A stretch of DNA of 64,000 bases from Clostridiales bacterium (GTDB lineage Bacteria > Bacillota > Clostridia > Lachnospirales > Lachnospiraceae): assembly GCA_020860565.1 (NCBI GenBank), contig JAJBUA010000067.1:1-64000 (forward strand), in the 5' to 3' direction. Within the stretch, counting starts at the first letter, position 1; every line of letters starts with the position of its first letter. A model generated the notes under the pieces. The model saw only the letters and a program-made list of their open reading frames with translations, ran no database searches and had not been told where the DNA came from. This document shows, one piece after another, positions 50,575-59,355 of the stretch. The position numbers and the translations under genes are program-made.

Positions 50575-51912
50575 ATGGCTAAAGATCTTACCACCGGAAA
50601 AATCACCCCGCTCCTGGTGCGTTTCACCATCCCGCTCGTCCTCGGCAACATTTTCCAGCTTACTTACAATGCCGTCGACAGCATCATCGTCGGACACTTT
50701 ATCGGGAAAGAGGCGCTCGCCGCTGTCGGCATCTGCAGTCCGATCATGACAATGATCATTTTATTTCTCAACGGCCTCTGTATGGGCGCCAGTATCCTCA
50801 TGGGCACCCAGTTCGGCGCAAAGGACTACGACACGCTCAACCGCCAGATCAGCACCACCATGCTGGCCGGCGTGATTTTTTCGCTGTCCCTAAGCATCGT
50901 CTGTATCCTGCTGGCCGTGCCGATCCTCACCTGTATGCAGGTCGACGCCTCCATCATGACGCTCACCACACAGTATATGCGGATCATCTTTATGGGGCTG
51001 GTATTTACCTACCTGTATAACTTTTTTTCCAGCACCCTGCGGGCACTCGGCGACGCAAAGACGCCGCTCTATTTCCTGATGATCAGTTCGGTTTTTAATA
51101 TTTTCGGTGATCTCTTTTTCATCGTCGTCTTACATATGGGAAGCATGGGCTGCGCCATCTCGACGGTAATCAGCGAGGCACTTTCCTGCGTCTTCTGCCT
51201 CATCCATATCCAGCGGGCCGTACCGATCCTGCAGCTCGGCAGGAAATGGATGGTCTTTGACCATTCTCTGTTAAGGCAGACCATCTCCTACGGCTGGGCC
51301 TCTGCCATGCAGCAGGCGACGATCCCGCTCGCCAAGATCGCCATCCAGGCTGTCGTCAACACCCTCGGTGTGTCCGCGGCCGCTGCTTTTGCTGTCGTCA
51401 ACCGCATCGATGATTTTGCCTACACACCGGAACAGAATATCGGCCACGCGATGACCGCGCTCATGGCGCAGAACCGCGGCGCAGGGAAACGTGACCGTAT
51501 GCGCGCGGGATTTCGCTGCGGGATGATGCTGGAAGCGATCTATGGCGTCATCGTACTCCTGATCGGATTTTTCTTTGCCCGCCAGCTGATGATGCTCTTT
51601 GTCAGCGATGAAGAAGTCATTACGCACGGCGTCCGCTATCTGAGACTGATCGCCTTTTTCTATCTGCTTCCCGCCGCCACCAACGGCATCCAGGGATACT
51701 TCCGCGGAGTCGGACGGCTCAAGCTCACACTCCGCTGCTCCATCATCAACAGCGGCGTCCGCGTCGCGGCGGCTTTTCTTCTGGTGCTGGCGTTTCATAT
51801 GGGCATCGAAGCGCTGCCCATCTCGTATATGTTCGGGTGGATCGCCATGCTGATCGCTGAGGTGCCGATCCTGGTGAAAAATTACCGGGAACTTGGCCAG
51901 CCGACATCATAA
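50575..51912 (+). CDS. MATE-family efflux transporter
   Basis: This 445-residue membrane protein is a second MATE antiporter, divergent from the first. It shows NAVDSIIVGHFIGKEALAAVG, GASILMGTQFGAKDYD, STLRALGDAKTPLYF and MTALMAQNRGAGKRDR. About twelve helices are expected. AAAGAGA upstream of the ATG is a moderate site. Its last six bases overlap the convergent MBL gene. The relation to the first pump is at family level only, so they are not a recent duplicate. Confidence 0.92.
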   Translation: MAKDLTTGKITPLLVRFTIPLVLGNIFQLTYNAVDSIIVGHFIGKEALAAVGICSPIMTMIILFLNGLCMGASILMGTQFGAKDYDTLNRQISTTMLAGVIFSLSLSIVCILLAVPILTCMQVDASIMTLTTQYMRIIFMGLVFTYLYNFFSSTLRALGDAKTPLYFLMISSVFNIFGDLFFIVVLHMGSMGCAISTVISEALSCVFCLIHIQRAVPILQLGRKWMVFDHSLLRQTISYGWASAMQQATIPLAKIAIQAVVNTLGVSAAAAFAVVNRIDDFAYTPEQNIGHAMTALMAQNRGAGKRDRMRAGFRCGMMLEAIYGVIVLLIGFFFARQLMMLFVSDEEVITHGVRYLRLIAFFYLLPAATNGIQGYFRGVGRLKLTLRCSIINSGVRVAAAFLLVLAFHMGIEALPISYMFGWIAMLIAEVPILVKNYRELGQPTS

Positions 51913-52719
51913 AAGCTCAATGATCTCTCCATCGTCCGGCACCAGCAGATTGCCATGATAAAACGCGCGTCCTTCCTGCGTATAAAGTGCCTTTCTCTGC
52001 GTCGGATTTTTATCCTCTGTATGCCACAGGACGAGATTTTCCACGCCCAGCTGCTCAGCCAGCTCACAGGCTTCCCTGACCGTGCTGTGGTGCTTCTCGT
52101 ACGGTTCAAACCGGTCGCGGTCCGCATACAGGCAGAACGCCTCGTGCAGGAGCCAGCTGCTCCCCTCCACGTAACGCAGGCAGTCCGGATTAAACGGTTC
52201 ATCTCCGCAGCAGGTAAATTTCTTCCCGTTTTTCAGCGTCATCGTAAATCCATACTGTTTTGCCTTCGTTGACAGGATATCAAAGAATGTCACGTCATAA
52301 TCCAGAATATGCACGGTCTCGCCGTCCCGCACCGGCACGAGCAGGATCCGTTCTCCGATCATTTTGTAAAATTTCCCCTGCATCGTCAGACGGCAGAGAG
52401 TTTTGATCGTCTCAATCAGATCCCCATGACAGTAAATATTCAGATCGCCCTCGTACTTTCCCTTGCGCATCGCTGTCGCCATCATGCGCACCATCCACAC
52501 GATGCCGAGGATGTGATCCGTATGTTCATGCGTCACAAAAATATGGTGGATCCGGCTCAGATCCACGCTCATATCATCGAGAATCCGCAGGATCCCATTG
52601 CCGCCGCCGGCATCCACCATAAAATATTCCCCGCCGTCCTTTATGGCAAAGCAGGTGTTATAGCAGCGCGTCGCCTGCGCGTTGCCCGTGCCAAATACAT
52701 ATAAAAATTCGCTGTTCAT
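51907..52719 (-). CDS. MBL-fold hydrolase (RNase Z-like)
   Basis: This 270-residue protein has the metal motif FVTHEHTDHILG near residue 62, plus an N-terminal GTGNAQATRCYNTCF loop and later His/Asp residues (VLWHTEDKN) suited to a two-zinc site. It resembles RNase Z and other MBL enzymes acting on phosphodiesters, but the exosite arm of true RNase Z was not recognised. AGGAGGAAG lies before the ATG. It ends in a 6-base overlap with the convergent MATE gene. Confidence 0.85.
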   Translation of the reverse strand: MNSEFLYVFGTGNAQATRCYNTCFAIKDGGEYFMVDAGGGNGILRILDDMSVDLSRIHHIFVTHEHTDHILGIVWMVRMMATAMRKGKYEGDLNIYCHGDLIETIKTLCRLTMQGKFYKMIGERILLVPVRDGETVHILDYDVTFFDILSTKAKQYGFTMTLKNGKKFTCCGDEPFNPDCLRYVEGSSWLLHEAFCLYADRDRFEPYEKHHSTVREACELAEQLGVENLVLWHTEDKNPTQRKALYTQEGRAFYHGNLLVPDDGEIIELL

Positions 52720-52813
52720 TTTGCTTCCTCCTGATCATTCTGAAACCCGTATCTGTCCCGAATTCTGATCTCAGATGCCATTTTATCAGATATAACCCCG
52801 AAAAGGAAGCACT

Positions 52814-55800
52814 TTACCACGCAAACAACCATATCCCCTTCTCAATCTCAGCCAGAAACGAATCTTCCTCCATCCGTTTCCGGAATTCTTCTTTGTATTC
52901 CTCCAGCCTGCCGTTGGCAATGGTACAGCCGCTTTGAAGCTTTCCTGCATAATATGCCTTGTCAAAATAGATTCTGGCCCGTTCCCTCACGTCTTCATTT
53001 TCTGTCACAAGATAACACATCAGTTCGCTGAAAACGCTGTCCGCAAATCCGGAGTTCTCATAGATTTCCTTTACCAGCGATAACGCCTGTTCCGGCAGTT
53101 CGTCATCCACGGGCAGATCCAGCAGGACATAGATCTTACCGCCATTCTCCCATATGTTCGCTGTCTTAAATACCTCAAGGATCCGCCCGGAGATCTCCGC
53201 GACCGCCTCCCGGTAAGAAAAGCGGAAATCCGCGGCCGTCGCATACTCTCCCGCTTCGTCCGGATTCATCTGCCAGTTCCTGACGGTAAAGGAAAACGGC
53301 ATCGGCGTCCCACTGATCACTTCCTGCCAGAGATCCAGAAACCACTCATAATCTCCGGTAAGCGCGGTCCATTCTTCATCCAGAACCTGGTCAAATACGA
53401 CAGCTCCGCCATCCTCCGTAAGCTCTGCATGCCCTCTCAGATACGGCATATCATCCAGCGTCAGGAAAACCGGATCCTCCAGGTCCTCAAGAATCTCTGC
53501 CAGTTCGTTCCGGCTCGTGGTCGAGAGCTTCAGTCTCCCTGTCCGCAGGTTATCCTCCCCCGCTTCCCAGACAAACGTATCACTCTCGCTTCCCTGCCAC
53601 ACTGCAAGATGCTCAAAGCCGGTCACAACATACACCTGGCTCGTCTTTGCACCGATCATCTCCATAATGAGGTTTCCCATGTGTCCGACTTCCGTCGTGA
53701 CCGCAAGGATGGATTCTGTATCATCCTCCAGAACGCCGACCGCATATGGCTGTCCCAGTGTATCCAGACGGCTCTTAAGAGCTGTTTCCAGATCCAGACG
53801 GTTTCCCTGACTCAGCTCGCCGCTTCCCATGGAATAAGTAATCGTAATCGTCTTACCGCTGATCTGCGCAAAGTTTTGCTGATTTTCCCCGCATATGGAC
53901 GCATCCTCCGGGTCTTCCCAGTCTACCAGATCATTGACGTCGATACTGTAAGAAAAGTTTGACGTCAGACTGTCATGAGTCAGGTTATATACCAGCAGCT
54001 CATCAAAAGCTCCCTGCGCGTCCGAATTGATGATATAAAAGGTCTTGCCATCTCCCGCCGGGAAAGTATCATGATAATACCAGCCGCTCGTCGTCGCCAT
54101 ATCCTGTCCGAACCGGAGCTGATCGCCCCAGCTCTCGATCTCTTCCTGATACGTTTGCGCGCAGGTATCCGTCAGGACAATTTTCAGATACGGATATGTC
54201 TCTGATTCCATGCCATATTCAGAAGCGTCTACACCTTCCACGGACCCCGTCAGCAGCGAAACCTCGTCCAGATCACTTCGCTCCAGCAGAATCTTCTCCC
54301 GGTTATCTTCCGCGTTAAAAGCGTACAGCCGCATCGCCCGCGAAATATAACAGCGCAGAACCTTTTCCCTGTCAACTCCCAGAAATGCCGCCTCCGGGAT
54401 CTGCAGATCGATCCGGTCAATCCCGCTTATCATCTCATAATTACCTTCGCCTGCCAGGATATCCAGGCGGCCCCGGATGATCTCCAGCGCAGCATTATAC
54501 TCCTTTAACGACATCGTGCTGTCAGGCGTCAGGCTGATATGAAGCCGGTTCACCGTCCCGACGGATCCTTCCACGCTTCCGGCATCTTTGGCATCAATAT
54601 TTCCCGATTCTCCGGAGGTTTCCTCCAGCTGCCCGGTTGTGGCGGATTTTCTGTTCCACGCAACAAATACCACGATCAGAACTACCACTGCTGCGAGACT
54701 GAGCAGTGCGAGGAAGACTTTCTTTTTATTTGACAGACCTGCTGCAGAACCGGATTCGAAATCCACAGAGGATTCTTTCTCCTCACTCCCTGTATCCTTA
54801 CTTCCATGCTTCCAGGCAACGGTACATTCGTCCTCTTCGCTGTCCGACACCTCCAGATTGCCGCTCCGCTTCTTATCCCGCTCCAGCGCCTTTCTTAACT
54901 CGCGGACATTCGGGAAACGATCCTCCCGGTTGATCGCCATTCCCTTTTTCAGTACGGCCTCCTGAGTCGGCGTAATGGTAAATCCCATCTCAGACGGCCA
55001 GCGGATCTCATCGTGATGATATCGGTCAAGCGCGTCCGGCGGAGTGATCCCGGTGATGCACTTATAGATGGTTCCGCACAGAGCATAGATATCTGTCCAG
55101 GGTCCCTGTACCCCTCTGGGACGATACTGCTCCTCCGGCGCGTATCCCGCCTTCAGCACAACCGAACGGCTCTGCTGCCCGGAATCTTCCGCCTGTCTCG
55201 CGGCTCCAAAATCCATCAGCTTTAAGGAACCGTTCTTTAACATCATGATATTGTCCGGGCTGATATCCCGATGGATAATTCCCGCTTCATGGATCCGCTC
55301 CAGCGACTCCATTACCGGATCCATCCGGCGGAAGATCTCATCTGCGGAAAAAAGACTATTTTTCAGATGCGTGCGCAGATCTTCGCCGTCCAGATATTCC
55401 ATCACAATATAAGCCGTATCGTTTTCCTCAAAATAATCCCGCACGTCTACAACGCCCGGATTATCGTGAAACTCCGCCAGCGACCGGGCTTCCTTCAGAA
55501 ACTTCTGCTTTCCTGCCTCGATAAAATCCCTCTGCGCCTTATCAACGATCGTCAATCTGGCAGAAACCTCGGAATTGCGGTTGGTGTAGCCGTTCGGATA
55601 GTATTCCTTCACAGCGACCCGCATCTGCAGTTTCTGGTCTCTCCCGATATAGGTAATCCCAAAACCGCCCTGACCGATCGCGTTGCCGATAAGATAACGC
55701 TCGCTTAAGATAGTCCCCGGTTTCAGGCGATGAGGGACTATCTTTTGCTCTCCCGCATATCCGCAGTGCGGACATTTCGTTCCGTTTTCCAACGGCAGCA

Positions 55801-55825
55801 TACATTTCATACAGTATCTGGACAT
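52814..55825 (-). CDS. Transmembrane Ser/Thr protein kinase with zinc ribbon and large extracellular region
   Basis: This 1003-residue protein starts with a zinc ribbon (CMKC at 5-8, CPHC at 18-21). A Ser/Thr kinase domain follows (about 44-315). It has the glycine loop IGQGGFG, the ATP Lys73 in VAVKEY, catalytic HRDISPDN (185-192) and DFG at 205-207. An acidic linker and one helix (370-390) lead to an outer region of about 600 residues. Two parts of this region (near EIIRGRLDILAGEG and LKSRLDTLGQ) resemble the ferredoxin-like fold of SecD outer domains. GAGGAG lies before the ATG. It is the last gene of the NHLP operon and is probably the antagonist of the PP2C upstream. Confidence 0.93.
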   Translation of the reverse strand: MSRYCMKCMLPLENGTKCPHCGYAGEQKIVPHRLKPGTILSERYLIGNAIGQGGFGITYIGRDQKLQMRVAVKEYYPNGYTNRNSEVSARLTIVDKAQRDFIEAGKQKFLKEARSLAEFHDNPGVVDVRDYFEENDTAYIVMEYLDGEDLRTHLKNSLFSADEIFRRMDPVMESLERIHEAGIIHRDISPDNIMMLKNGSLKLMDFGAARQAEDSGQQSRSVVLKAGYAPEEQYRPRGVQGPWTDIYALCGTIYKCITGITPPDALDRYHHDEIRWPSEMGFTITPTQEAVLKKGMAINREDRFPNVRELRKALERDKKRSGNLEVSDSEEDECTVAWKHGSKDTGSEEKESSVDFESGSAAGLSNKKKVFLALLSLAAVVVLIVVFVAWNRKSATTGQLEETSGESGNIDAKDAGSVEGSVGTVNRLHISLTPDSTMSLKEYNAALEIIRGRLDILAGEGNYEMISGIDRIDLQIPEAAFLGVDREKVLRCYISRAMRLYAFNAEDNREKILLERSDLDEVSLLTGSVEGVDASEYGMESETYPYLKIVLTDTCAQTYQEEIESWGDQLRFGQDMATTSGWYYHDTFPAGDGKTFYIINSDAQGAFDELLVYNLTHDSLTSNFSYSIDVNDLVDWEDPEDASICGENQQNFAQISGKTITITYSMGSGELSQGNRLDLETALKSRLDTLGQPYAVGVLEDDTESILAVTTEVGHMGNLIMEMIGAKTSQVYVVTGFEHLAVWQGSESDTFVWEAGEDNLRTGRLKLSTTSRNELAEILEDLEDPVFLTLDDMPYLRGHAELTEDGGAVVFDQVLDEEWTALTGDYEWFLDLWQEVISGTPMPFSFTVRNWQMNPDEAGEYATAADFRFSYREAVAEISGRILEVFKTANIWENGGKIYVLLDLPVDDELPEQALSLVKEIYENSGFADSVFSELMCYLVTENEDVRERARIYFDKAYYAGKLQSGCTIANGRLEEYKEEFRKRMEEDSFLAEIEKGIWLFAW

Positions 55826-55893
55826 TATTTCTCCTCTTCCCGGTGATCGTGTCAAAAGTCTCTGACCTCGATGATACCACGATCCGCCATCCT

Positions 55894-56601
55894 TCATCGC
55901 ACCATGATCGCAATCGCGGAATGATTATCTCCGCACTCCGGATTTCTCCGGCCTGTCCGCTCCCGCATCCGTTTCATCCAGACTCCCGCACTGTCCGCGC
56001 CGGCAAGATCTTCAATCAGCTCTTTTTCATCGATCTTCTCCCAGAAGCCATCGCTGCACAGAAGGAACGCATCCCCGCTTCGCACCTGCACGGACACCAG
56101 ATCTGCTTTTACTTCCTCCCCGCCTCCGAGCGCCCGGGTCAGCTGGTGACGCTGGCGGCTGTAACGCACTTCCTCCGGCAGCAGGTCGCCTGCCAGCACG
56201 GAAAGCTGTGCCACGCTGTGATCCAGTGACTGGTAGATCACCTGTCCGTCGCGGAACTGATAGATCCTCGTATCTCCCACGTTGGCAGCGACCGCTCCCA
56301 GCTCGTCAAACCAGAGCACAGCCGCTGTCGTCTTCATCCCGCGGCTGCCTCCCTGCTCCCACAAAGCCGTATTGACATGCTCCAGGGATCTGCGCAGCAG
56401 CGGCACGGATACCGCACTGTTCTGCAGTTCCGAACTGACGATCCGCACAGCGGCCGCCGAAGCCAGCTCTCCGTCCGCATGACCGCCGAGGCCGTCCGCC
56501 GCGATCGCGAGAACCGACCCGCCCTGTTCAAAGAGCCCCACGGCATCCTCATTCGCGTCCCGTCCGCCGATATCCGAATAATAAGAAACGCTGACATTCA
56601 T
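55894..56601 (-). CDS. PP2C-family Ser/Thr phosphatase
   Basis: This 235-residue PPM phosphatase has the metal-binding motifs RDANEDAVG, ADGLGGHADGE, the Asp in LCSDGFWEKI, and CGDNHSAIAIMV at the end. Thus all metal ligands are present and activity is expected. AAGGAGAG lies 6-7 bases before the ATG. It lies between the TIR-FHA gene and the kinase gene in one operon, 68 bases before the kinase start. By analogy with PrpC/PrkC pairs, it should reverse the phosphorylation made by the kinase. Confidence 0.94.
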   Translation of the reverse strand: MNVSVSYYSDIGGRDANEDAVGLFEQGGSVLAIAADGLGGHADGELASAAAVRIVSSELQNSAVSVPLLRRSLEHVNTALWEQGGSRGMKTTAAVLWFDELGAVAANVGDTRIYQFRDGQVIYQSLDHSVAQLSVLAGDLLPEEVRYSRQRHQLTRALGGGEEVKADLVSVQVRSGDAFLLCSDGFWEKIDEKELIEDLAGADSAGVWMKRMRERTGRRNPECGDNHSAIAIMVR

Positions 56602-56629
56602 CCGATCCCTCTCCTTTGCCGTCTCTCAT

Positions 56630-57403
56630 CTACTCTGTGATCTCCATCGTAAATTTCTCGCTTCCGACCTCCACCAGATCGCCGTTCCTTAACAGGCAGT
56701 GTTCTTCCTCGTCCAGCTCCCGGTCATTAACATAGACCTTGTTGGTTGAGTGATTGTCATAGACCGTACAGTGCCCGTCTGCTACCTCAAAGATCGCATG
56801 AACTCTGCTGACGGTAAGATTATCACTGATCACATAATCACACGCGATATTTCTGCCCACACGGAACTCTTCCTTTGCGATATGGATCTGCTCTGAGGTC
56901 GCCGTCCGGTTCAGATAAAATTCCCGCACGATCCGCTTGGGGATCAATACGGTCTCCTCATCCTCCCGGCACACACCCAGCTGCGGCATCTTCATGATCT
57001 CCTTCAGACATTCCACCCGCGAACCGCAGCATTTCTCAGCCTCGACCACCTGCGCGCAGGCCAGCTGCATCTTCATCACCGGAGAGAGCGCGACCGGTTC
57101 CAGAAATACGCAAAGAGACGGCTTCTTCTCCATCATCGCAGCGTTAAACTCCCTGCGGCAATTGTGTGATTCCATAGACGCCCCGGAGAGAAACGCCAGA
57201 AACACACGGCATCCCGCCAGATGACTGGCCGCCGCCTCCGAACACTCTGCTCCCGGATGATCCTCCTCTTCGTACCAAACCCGGTATCCATTCTCCTCCA
57301 TCAGCCCGATCAGCGGCCAGGTCCGCTCTGCATCCTCATGGCTGCAGCTGATATATACATAGGGATCCTCCCCCTCGTAGGGCGGCTGTATCCTCTTCGC
57401 CAT
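56630..57403 (-). CDS. TIR-FHA fusion protein
   Basis: This 257-residue protein links a TIR-type domain (about 10-110; YVYISCSHEDAE, GYRVWYEEED, and SHNCRREFNAAM with a Glu in the position of bacterial TIR NADases) to a C-terminal FHA domain (about 165-250). The FHA part has FRVGRNIACDYVI, SRVHAIFE and NHSTNKVYVND, so the residues for phospho-Thr binding are intact. The FHA domain should read kinase output. The TIR domain may be an NADase or an assembly module. AGGTG precedes the ATG at 57403; a GTG at 57415 is possible. It sits between the STAS and PP2C genes. Confidence 0.85.
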   Translation of the reverse strand: MAKRIQPPYEGEDPYVYISCSHEDAERTWPLIGLMEENGYRVWYEEEDHPGAECSEAAASHLAGCRVFLAFLSGASMESHNCRREFNAAMMEKKPSLCVFLEPVALSPVMKMQLACAQVVEAEKCCGSRVECLKEIMKMPQLGVCREDEETVLIPKRIVREFYLNRTATSEQIHIAKEEFRVGRNIACDYVISDNLTVSRVHAIFEVADGHCTVYDNHSTNKVYVNDRELDEEEHCLLRNGDLVEVGSEKFTMEITE

Positions 57404-57416
57404 CGTAATCGTCACC

Positions 57417-57833
57417 TCAGCTTTCTATTCCAGATAGTCCAGATAGTCCGGATAATTCTTTCTCTGATAATTCTATCTCAAATAATTCAGAAAAACCGGT
57501 TTCCTCAAAAATGTCCATCACCGATGGCCGGACCCCCTTCAGGCACAGGCTCGCATCCGGATACTCATCGAGGCGCTTCTGAACCGCAAGAAGCGTTTTC
57601 AGGCCCGGACTTACCAGCACATCCACCCCGGAGAAATCGATGACGATCCTGCTACACACGGTTGTCGCCGCCATCAGCTCATCTTCAAAGTCATGAGCAA
57701 CATTCATCGTGACATTCCCATCCAGGTGGATATTCATGACCCCGTCTTCATATCTCTCCTGCATCGACAACAGCTTTTTCCCGTTCTCATCCTGGATAAT
57801 AAGACTATCGTTCTCTACGGACCGTTTACTCAT
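57417..57833 (-). CDS. STAS-domain anti-sigma-factor-antagonist-like protein
   Basis: This 138-residue protein has a STAS domain (about 30-120; MNIHLDGNVTM, IVIDFSGVDVLVSPGLKTLL). The Ser in VSPGLK occupies the place of the regulatory phospho-Ser of SpoIIAA/RsbV. The C-terminal tail is a short Ser/Gly/Leu-rich stretch (SGLSGLSG) with repeated codons. It overlaps the preceding 69-residue gene by 8 bases. No anti-sigma kinase of the SpoIIAB/RsbW type is near, so its partner might be the PP2C or another STAS-binding protein. Confidence 0.87.
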   Translation of the reverse strand: MSKRSVENDSLIIQDENGKKLLSMQERYEDGVMNIHLDGNVTMNVAHDFEDELMAATTVCSRIVIDFSGVDVLVSPGLKTLLAVQKRLDEYPDASLCLKGVRPSVMDIFEETGFSELFEIELSEKELSGLSGLSGIES

Positions 57834-58035
57834 GCCGTTTTTCCCCTTCTCGTCTCTTTATTTTTTCCACGAAACGCTGGTATGGACTCTGACCCGCCGC
57901 TGCTGTGACCAGTTCCAGATCTTCCTCGCTCAGTTCATCACCGGGCGGCTCTGCAAACCGCACATAGTCCGCGACCTCTTCCATCAGCGTCTCCATATCT
58001 CTGTCACTCCATTTCGGCCGACTGCCCTCTTTCAT
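57826..58035 (-). CDS. Small protein with NHLP-type leader motif (possible second precursor)
   Basis: This 69-residue protein has the string ELSEEDLELV at residues 34-43, identical to the leader end of the precursor upstream. There it is followed by AGG; here by TAAAG, then a 21-residue basic tail (QSPYQRFVEKIKRREGEKR). It could be a second exported peptide, an immunity or adaptor protein that mimics the leader, or a degenerate copy. AGGAGG lies before the ATG. It lies beyond a terminator following the first precursor and overlaps the STAS gene. Confidence 0.75.
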   Translation of the reverse strand: MKEGSRPKWSDRDMETLMEEVADYVRFAEPPGDELSEEDLELVTAAAGQSPYQRFVEKIKRREGEKRHE

Positions 58036-58102
58036 GCCGCATTTCCTCCTGTCTCCTGCTTATTCGGATATCATCGACCTGTGTACCCGTTTGCTGATGT
58101 GG

Positions 58103-58132
58103 AAAAAGGATTCGCAAAGATACCGCGAATCC
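58103..58132 (-). terminator. Intrinsic terminator after the precursor peptide gene
   Basis: A perfect eight-base GC-rich stem GGATTCGC / GCGAATCC with a nine-base loop is followed by TTTTT on the minus strand. It lies 64 bases after the precursor stop and before the 69-residue gene. Partial termination would give more precursor mRNA than signalling-gene mRNA. Confidence 0.9.
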
Positions 58133-58196
58133 TCCCCCTGCACGGATACGTGAGATAAACCTTCTCACCTGCCAAAACTTTCTTCAGCCTGAAATC

Positions 58197-58538
58197 TCAG
58201 GAAAGACCAAAAAACTTTTTCAAAAAGGTAAGGCAGGAATCTTGTACCTTACTGTTCATCTTATCACATATTTTCAACGCTTCAAATATCTCATCCGCAG
58301 AATAGCTGGTCTTCTTCTTTTTCTTAATGCACAGATCCCAGTATGCCGTAGATACAACCTTAATCGCTTTTATCTTACTCATACCGCCGGCTACCAGCTC
58401 CAGATCTTCTTCGGAAAGTTCACCATCTTCCCCCTCCGGAAGCGCGTCCTTGCTTAATAACGCGAACACATCCTCTGCAGACTGGCAATTCTCTTCCAGT
58501 TCCTTCTGCACAACATCCATTTCATTGATTTCTGCCAT
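58197..58538 (-). CDS. Double-glycine (NHLP/Nif11-type) precursor peptide
   Basis: This 113-residue protein looks like the cargo of the exporters upstream. The leader (1-52) is acidic and ends in GELSEEDLELVAGG, the conserved end of NHLP/Nif11-like and related double-Gly leaders. Cleavage is expected after Gly52. The 61-residue core is rich in Lys, with a KKKKK run, and has Cys70, Cys91 and Cys102 with several Ser/Thr. These could form disulfides or thioether rings, but no modifying enzyme is visible. AAGGAGG lies 8 bases before the ATG, an ideal site. A terminator follows the gene. The peptide resembles no named bacteriocin that I recognise. Confidence 0.88.
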   Translation of the reverse strand: MAEINEMDVVQKELEENCQSAEDVFALLSKDALPEGEDGELSEEDLELVAGGMSKIKAIKVVSTAYWDLCIKKKKKTSYSADEIFEALKICDKMNSKVQDSCLTFLKKFFGLS

Positions 58539-58658
58539 AATAAAATCCTCCTTTTTCTTTCAGCCTTGCTGTTCTTTGATACTTCTTTATACCCACCGGT
58601 TCGTCAATCGTAACAAAAAATTGATTCCGGTAAATATCTTATTTAACCCGGCTTCGTA

Positions 58659-59264
58659 TCAGCCTTCATCCTTACTATCATAAGACAAGCCCATATGATC
58701 CGGCTGAATCCGCGAATGGATCCGGTTGATCATCTCATTCCATTGATCCTGTTCCGGACCGGGCTTCCAGGCACTTTTGGGCAAATTACAGATTTTTTTC
58801 TCCTCGTAGCTTTTTTTCAGCGTGATCGTAAAAGTGTGAATTTCCATGTCGCTCTTAGTAACCTCGACAGAAACTTTCTGAATGTCTTCATAGTTTATCG
58901 GAGCTGCTCCACATGCTACGTACAGGGCGCGGTCTCCCATCCGGAAACTGTCCTCATGAAAACCCTCACTTTTTGAAAAATCAAGCGCATACTCCGGCAT
59001 TTGCGGACTCTCTATGGAACGCCGGTATTCCTTTTTCGCTCTGCTATAGATTCTGATCATACGGCTGCCTAACCAGACCAACACAATGAACTCGAGAATA
59101 CTCACCAAGAGACCTCCACACACCCAGGCCGCTATACCCAGAAAGAAAAAAAAGATCAAAAATCCTATCGCCACAATCGGGTTTCCCGGTCCATACTTCC
59201 CAAATTTTGGTTTTATGTATTCGCAATATTCTTTTTTCACAGAATCACTTACTTCCACTGACAT
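58659..59264 (-). CDS. Hypothetical membrane protein of the NHLP operon
   Basis: This 201-residue protein is not recognised. After an N-terminal charged segment with KKEY and KPKFGKYGPGNP it has two adjacent hydrophobic helices (about 30-75), a short basic RAKKEYRRSIESPQ segment and a soluble C-terminal domain of about 110 residues. That domain alternates beta-like strands and basic stretches (SVEVTKSDMEIHTFTITLKKSYEEKK), similar in style to YcxB-like C-terminal domains. It lies between the second exporter and the precursor. It might give immunity to the peptide or help export. GGAGGG precedes the ATG at 59264. Confidence 0.75.
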   Translation of the reverse strand: MSVEVSDSVKKEYCEYIKPKFGKYGPGNPIVAIGFLIFFFFLGIAAWVCGGLLVSILEFIVLVWLGSRMIRIYSRAKKEYRRSIESPQMPEYALDFSKSEGFHEDSFRMGDRALYVACGAAPINYEDIQKVSVEVTKSDMEIHTFTITLKKSYEEKKICNLPKSAWKPGPEQDQWNEMINRIHSRIQPDHMGLSYDSKDEG

Positions 59265-59355
59265 TGCACTGCCCTCCGTTGTCTTCCTGTTCATCCCTCT
59301 GTATATTGATACACGCCAGGGCATGAAATGTAACAAATCATTTTTATCCGTTCAT

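Noticed and set aside
48933-51912. Recent tandem duplication of MATE genes
   Set aside because: The two proteins share only family-level motifs and differ in most of their sequence; they are divergent, not duplicated recently.
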